Source: an uncultured Collinsella sp. (GTDB taxonomy: Bacteria; Actinomycetota; Coriobacteriia; Coriobacteriales; Coriobacteriaceae). From it: a stretch of 8,850 bases of DNA. Under the pieces are notes generated by a model. The model worked only from the letters and a program-made list of their open reading frames with translations, had not been told where the DNA came from and did not search any database. A program made the position numbers and the translations under genes. Shown one piece after another: positions 6,182-8,850 of the stretch. Location: contig CAUCXP010000045.1 of NCBI GenBank assembly GCA_958446785.1, forward strand, positions 1 to 8,850. The letters run 5' to 3'. Every line of letters starts with the position of its first letter. Positions within the stretch are counted from its first letter, which is position 1.

Positions 6182-7216
6182 ATGTCCCGTAATGCCACCG
6201 ATAGCACTGTCCTGCTGGGCCACGGCTCCGGCGGCCAGATGATGAAGCGCATTATCGATGAGGTCTTTCTGGATGCCTTTGGGTCGCCCGAGCTGCTCGC
6301 GGGCAACGATGCCGGCGTCGCTGCGCTGCCCGCAAGCGGGCGAATCGCCATGTCGACCGACAGCTTTGTGGTAACGCCGCAGTTCTTCCCCGGCGGCAAT
6401 ATCGGCCGCCTCGCCGTATGTGGAACCGTCAACGACGTCGCGACCTCGGGCGCCAACGTACGCTACCTCTCATGCGGCTTTATCCTCGAAGAGGGCTATC
6501 CCATGGACAAGCTCCGCCAGATCGTTCAGACCATGGCCGAAACGGCACATGAGGCAGGCGTGAAGATTATCACCGGCGACACCAAGGTGGTCGAGCGTGG
6601 AGGTGCCGACGGCGTCTACATCAATACCGCCGGCGTGGGCGAGGTGCCCGCAGGCGTGACGCTCAGCGGTGCCAACTGCCGGCCCGGCGACGCCATCCTG
6701 GTATCGGGTACGCTAGGCGACCACGGCATCGCCATCATGAGCCAGCGCGAGGGCCTGGCGTTTTCGAGCACCATCGAAAGCGACGCCGCACCGCTCAATC
6801 ATCTGATTGCCGACGTGCTCGCCGCCGCCCCCGACACCCGCTGCTTCCGCGACCCCACGCGCGGCGGTCTGGCATCCACGCTCAACGAGTTTGCCCAGGC
6901 CAGCGGCGTTGCCATGGAGATCGACGAGGATGCTGTGCCCGTGCGCCCCGACGTGCAGGCGGCATGTGCGATGCTCGGCTACGATGTGCTGCAGGTAGCA
7001 AACGAGGGCAAGATGGTTGCCGTGGTGCCGGCCGAGCAGGCCGATGCCGCACTGACGGCCATGCGCGCCGCGCGCTACGGCGAAAACGCCGCGATTATCG
7101 GTCGCGTGCTGCCGCTTGCCGAGGGCGCCCGTCCCGCCGTGCGCGTGCGCACCGGCTGGGGCTCGACCCGTATCCTCGACATGCTCGTAGGAGAGCAGCT
7201 GCCGAGGATTTGCTAG
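6182..7216 (+). CDS. hypE: Carbamoyl dehydratase HypE, [NiFe]-hydrogenase maturation
   Basis: 344 residues, normal for HypE, a PurM/AIR-synthase-like ATPase. HypF carbamoylates its C-terminal Cys; HypE then dehydrates this to a thiocyanate, which supplies CN to the HypC-HypD iron. Seen here: glycine-rich GHGSGG (13-18) near the N-terminus, GNDAG (41-45), DSFVVTPQFFPGG (60-72), VNDVA (83-87) of the ATP site, DPTRGG (224-229) and the diagnostic C-terminal PRIC ending in Cys344. All residues expected for activity are present. GGAG at 6170-6173 lies eight bases before the ATG. It follows hypD by 48 bases and is the last gene of the unit, with a terminator about 175 bases downstream. Confidence 0.98.
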   Translation: MSRNATDSTVLLGHGSGGQMMKRIIDEVFLDAFGSPELLAGNDAGVAALPASGRIAMSTDSFVVTPQFFPGGNIGRLAVCGTVNDVATSGANVRYLSCGFILEEGYPMDKLRQIVQTMAETAHEAGVKIITGDTKVVERGGADGVYINTAGVGEVPAGVTLSGANCRPGDAILVSGTLGDHGIAIMSQREGLAFSSTIESDAAPLNHLIADVLAAAPDTRCFRDPTRGGLASTLNEFAQASGVAMEIDEDAVPVRPDVQAACAMLGYDVLQVANEGKMVAVVPAEQADAALTAMRAARYGENAAIIGRVLPLAEGARPAVRVRTGWGSTRILDMLVGEQLPRIC

Positions 7217-7223
7217 CGGGCGA

Positions 7224-7237
7224 GCGCCGGCCGGCGC
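7224..7237. repeat. GC-only perfect palindrome after hypE
   Basis: GCGCCGGCCGGCGC at 7224-7237 is a 14-base perfect palindrome starting seven bases after the hypE stop. It could stabilise the 3' end of the mRNA or pause transcription, but it has no T-run. The rest of 7238-7391 contains no gene that I can support. Confidence 0.4.
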
Positions 7238-7391
7238 GGCTTCGCTCCGCCACCAGGCCGTCGTCCCGCCCTGCCCGATCCGCTGCCACCCCAAGATTGA
7301 GCGAGCCAAATGTTCACCCTGGAAATGAGCGGGGCACACGTGCGGCAGAGAGCATGTAAATCGACGAATGCATTTCCCCCAAATATCAAAT

Positions 7392-7435
7392 AGCCCCGCG
7401 ACCGGGCTGAAATCGGTCGCGGGGCTTTGCATTTT
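7392..7435. terminator. Terminator between hypE and the convergent membrane-protein gene
   Basis: A perfect 13-bp stem: AGCCCCGCGACCG (7392-7404) pairs with 7414-7426 around a nine-base loop. On the + strand it is followed by TTGCATTTTC, serving the hyp unit. On the minus strand it is followed by ATTTGATATTTG, serving the gene whose stop is at 7452. It is probably bidirectional; the T-runs are interrupted on both sides. Confidence 0.8.
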
Positions 7436-7451
7436 CAAGCTTTGCTGTTGT

Positions 7452-7892
7452 CTACGCTCTGAACTTTGGATACGTCAGCAGCATGAGCGCGACGCTCACG
7501 CCCAGCTGCATGAGAATCTGGCGCACGTCGCCGGCACCTCCTAACGCCGCGGCGCGAACCAGATTGGCGACGCCGAGTGGCATGCCGCCGCCAAACCAGA
7601 GCGAAAGACCTAGCAGCACCTTGTCACCCATATCAGGCTCAAAGGGCACCGAGGCCACCACCGCCCGATACGCTCGCACCTCAAGGAAGATCAACGCCAC
7701 GATGAGCAGCAAGGTAACGAGCATCGACGCGATCGATGCAGAGGACGCCGCAGAGCCCGTAAGCTCGCCCACAGTCGCATCCATAAGTAGAACGCCCACC
7801 GCATAAATCAGTGACATGACCCCCAGGGTCGTAAGCGCCGAACGCGCCCCAACGCGCCCCGCGCCCCTAGCGCCAACGTTTCTTGCCGTCAT
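7452..7892 (-). CDS. Small four-helix membrane protein of unknown function
   Basis: 146 residues that I do not recognise. The ATG at 7892 follows GGAGG with a six-base spacer, a strong ribosome site that rules out the longer open frame reaching further upstream. An Arg/Gly/Ala-rich cytoplasmic-looking N-terminus (Arg4, 9, 13, 17) precedes four hydrophobic segments at about 20-38, 52-72, 91-112 and 124-141. A short charged loop EVRAYRAVV follows the second. The third is glycine-rich (LWFGGGMPLG). The end, YPKFRA, is basic. The N-terminal coding part contains a perfect tandem copy of a ten-base unit (7841-7860). It lies downstream of the HPr gene on the same strand but beyond a hairpin, so it may be expressed separately or by read-through. 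No transporter or enzyme motif is seen. Confidence 0.85.
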   Translation of the reverse strand: MTARNVGARGAGRVGARSALTTLGVMSLIYAVGVLLMDATVGELTGSAASSASIASMLVTLLLIVALIFLEVRAYRAVVASVPFEPDMGDKVLLGLSLWFGGGMPLGVANLVRAAALGGAGDVRQILMQLGVSVALMLLTYPKFRA

Positions 7893-7903
7893 CGTTAACC
7901 TCC

Positions 7904-7939
7904 CTAAGCAAAGGGCCCGCCGGCGCGCACCGGCGGGCC
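7904..7939 (-). terminator. Hairpin terminator after the HPr gene
   Basis: A perfect 10-bp GC stem (7914-7923 with 7930-7939) around a six-base loop. On the minus strand it is followed by CTTTGCTTAG, a poor T-run. It lies about 60 bases after the HPr stop and just before the ribosome site of the membrane-protein gene, so it may end or weaken transcription between the two. Confidence 0.6.
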
Positions 7940-8001
7940 AATCTTTCTGGAGCCAGCCCACCTTGGGTGGCCCAAAGCGCATCGGCGCGGCTTTTGCCCG
8001 C

Positions 8002-8268
8002 CTACTCCCCGCAGCCACTCTCGACAAGCGCCACGAGGGCATCGACGGCGGCCGCCTCGTCGGCGCCGTCGGCCGCAATCACAATCTCGCAACCGCAGAT
8101 CATCCCCAGGCTCATGACCATCAAGATAGACTTGGCGTCCTTGGCGTCTCCGCCCACCTTGCCAACGGTGATCGAGCTCTCGTACTTGCTTGCCTCCTGC
8201 ACAAACAGCGACGCAGGACGCGCGTGGATACCGCTCGGATTCTTGACGACCGTCGTCTTGGAAACCAT
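8002..8268 (-). CDS. ptsH: HPr-family phosphocarrier protein of the PTS
   Basis: 88 residues, normal HPr length. It carries phosphate from enzyme I to the sugar-specific EIIA proteins in the cytoplasm. The active-site motif GIHARPAS puts the phosphorylated His at residue 15, with Arg17. KSILMVMSLG (46-55) gives Ser47, equivalent to Ser46 of Gram-positive HPr, the target of HPr kinase in catabolite control. Cysteines in MICGCEIVI and at the end (SGCGE) are unusual for HPr. The ATG at 8268 has AAGGAG five bases upstream, overlapping the TAA stop of the glycosidase gene, so the two are coupled. It could be the general HPr or a specialised paralogue; no enzyme I gene is in the window. Confidence 0.93.
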   Translation of the reverse strand: MVSKTTVVKNPSGIHARPASLFVQEASKYESSITVGKVGGDAKDAKSILMVMSLGMICGCEIVIAADGADEAAAVDALVALVESGCGE

Positions 8269-8277
8269 CTCTGCTCC

Positions 8278-8850
8278 TTACTCCACCACGATGTTGTCGG
8301 TTGCGGTATCGGCACCATTGCTAGCGATAAGTTTCTTATAGTAGAAGAAGCTCTTCTTCTTACCGCGTTTGCCGGTGCCGTTGCCGTGCTCGTCCTGGTC
8401 GACCGAGATCTGGCCGTAGCGCTTGGTCATCTCGGAGGTGCCGGAGCTGATCAGGTCGATAGGGCCCCACCAGGCGTAACCAAAGACGTCGACACCGTCG
8501 AGAATCGCCTGGTGCATCTGCTCGACGTGCTCCTTCATATACTCGATGTGCGCGTCGTCGTCGCAGAAGCCGTTCTCATCGCGGTTCTCGGTCATGCCGT
8601 TACCATTCTCGGCGATGAAGATCGGTAGGTGGTAGCGATCGTAGATGTGGTTGAGCGTGATGCGGAATCCCACGGGATCGATCGGCCAGCCCCACTCGGT
8701 CATCTCGAGGTATTGGTTCTTGATCTCGGTAACCAGCTTGCCGCTCGGCTCGGGGGAAATTTTGCCCTTGTAGCGCATGATGTAGGTCATGTAGTAGCTG
8801 ATGGAGATGTAGTCAACCACGCCGGCCTTGAGGGTTTCGAGGTCGCCGTC
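8278..8850 (-). CDS. 6-phospho-beta-glucosidase, glycosyl hydrolase family 1 (C-terminal part)
   Basis: The last 190 codons of a family 1 glycosidase; the frame is open to the window edge and the start lies beyond it. Family members have about 470-480 residues, so some 60 percent is missing. The nucleophile motif IFIAENGNG is present (Glu codon at 8608-8610). WWGPIDLISSGTSEMTKRYG carries the Ser...Lys-x-Tyr pattern that binds the 6-phosphate, and the typical end EHGNGTGKRGKKKSFFYYKK follows. These support hydrolysis of PTS-imported, phosphorylated beta-glucosides such as cellobiose or salicin in the cytoplasm, rather than of free sugars. It is followed by HPr nine bases downstream, which fits a PTS sugar-use operon. 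Which substrate it prefers cannot be told from this part. Confidence 0.92.
   Translation of the reverse strand, partial: DGDLETLKAGVVDYISISYYMTYIMRYKGKISPEPSGKLVTEIKNQYLEMTEWGWPIDPVGFRITLNHIYDRYHLPIFIAENGNGMTENRDENGFCDDDAHIEYMKEHVEQMHQAILDGVDVFGYAWWGPIDLISSGTSEMTKRYGQISVDQDEHGNGTGKRGKKKSFFYYKKLIASNGADTATDNIVVE

Noticed and set aside
5018..6223. A 401-codon minus-strand open frame
   Set aside because: It is antisense to hypD, whose motifs are unmistakable. Long shadow frames are expected at this GC content.
7310..7393. A 27-codon + strand mini-ORF after hypE ending in the terminator stem
   Set aside because: No ribosome site precedes it and it has no recognisable features; chance is the simplest explanation.
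7816..8628. A 270-codon + strand open frame spanning three minus-strand genes
   Set aside because: It crosses the HPr gene, the intergenic hairpin and the glycosidase on the opposite strand; no motif or ribosome site supports it.
1..8850. CRISPR arrays, tRNA or rRNA genes, insertion sequences or phage genes
   Set aside because: No spaced direct repeats, cloverleaf-like sequences, transposase motifs or phage proteins were seen. The region looks like stable chromosome.

Overview
The window is GC-rich, with tightly packed genes and short gaps. It looks like part of a chromosome from an anaerobic, probably gut-dwelling actinobacterium of the Coriobacteriia (Collinsella-like). That placement is inferred from composition, from hydrogenase-maturation and sugar-phosphotransferase genes lying close together, and from general resemblance of the proteins. 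No rRNA or other marker gene is present to confirm it.

Layout. (1) Positions 1-50 hold the last codons of a + strand gene. (2) Positions 115-690 (minus) encode a 191-residue protein that is unnamed at first sight. Its motif order matches a family-4-type uracil-DNA glycosylase whose catalytic and iron-sulfur residues have been lost. (3) A thioredoxin gene (827-1147, +) diverges from it. A strong hairpin terminator lies downstream at 1259-1296. (4) Positions 1369-7216 (+) form one apparent transcription unit: a small His-rich protein, the nickel regulator NikR, then HypF, HypC, HypD and HypE. It ends at a hairpin terminator near 7392-7435. (5) On the minus strand, reading right to left, are the C-terminal part of a 6-phospho-beta-glucosidase (8278 to beyond the window end), an HPr phosphocarrier protein coupled to it (8002-8268), a hairpin, and a small four-helix membrane protein (7452-7892).

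How the genes work together. HypF, HypC, HypD and HypE make and deliver the Fe(CN)2CO group of [NiFe] hydrogenases. HypF and HypE make the cyanide ligand from carbamoyl phosphate. HypC and HypD hold the iron while the ligands are added. The nickel-insertion genes hypA and hypB and the hydrogenase subunit genes are not in the window. Where hypA might be expected there is a small His-rich protein beginning Met-His-Asp, followed by a nickel-sensing repressor with an unusual 31-residue His/Cys-rich N-terminal extension. This suggests that nickel handling and the iron-ligand branch are under shared control. The glycosidase/HPr pair belongs to PTS-dependent beta-glucoside use and is unrelated to the hydrogenase block.

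The most interesting points are the NikR extension, the small partner protein, the absence of hypA/hypB from the cluster, and the apparently inactivated glycosylase-fold protein beside thioredoxin.
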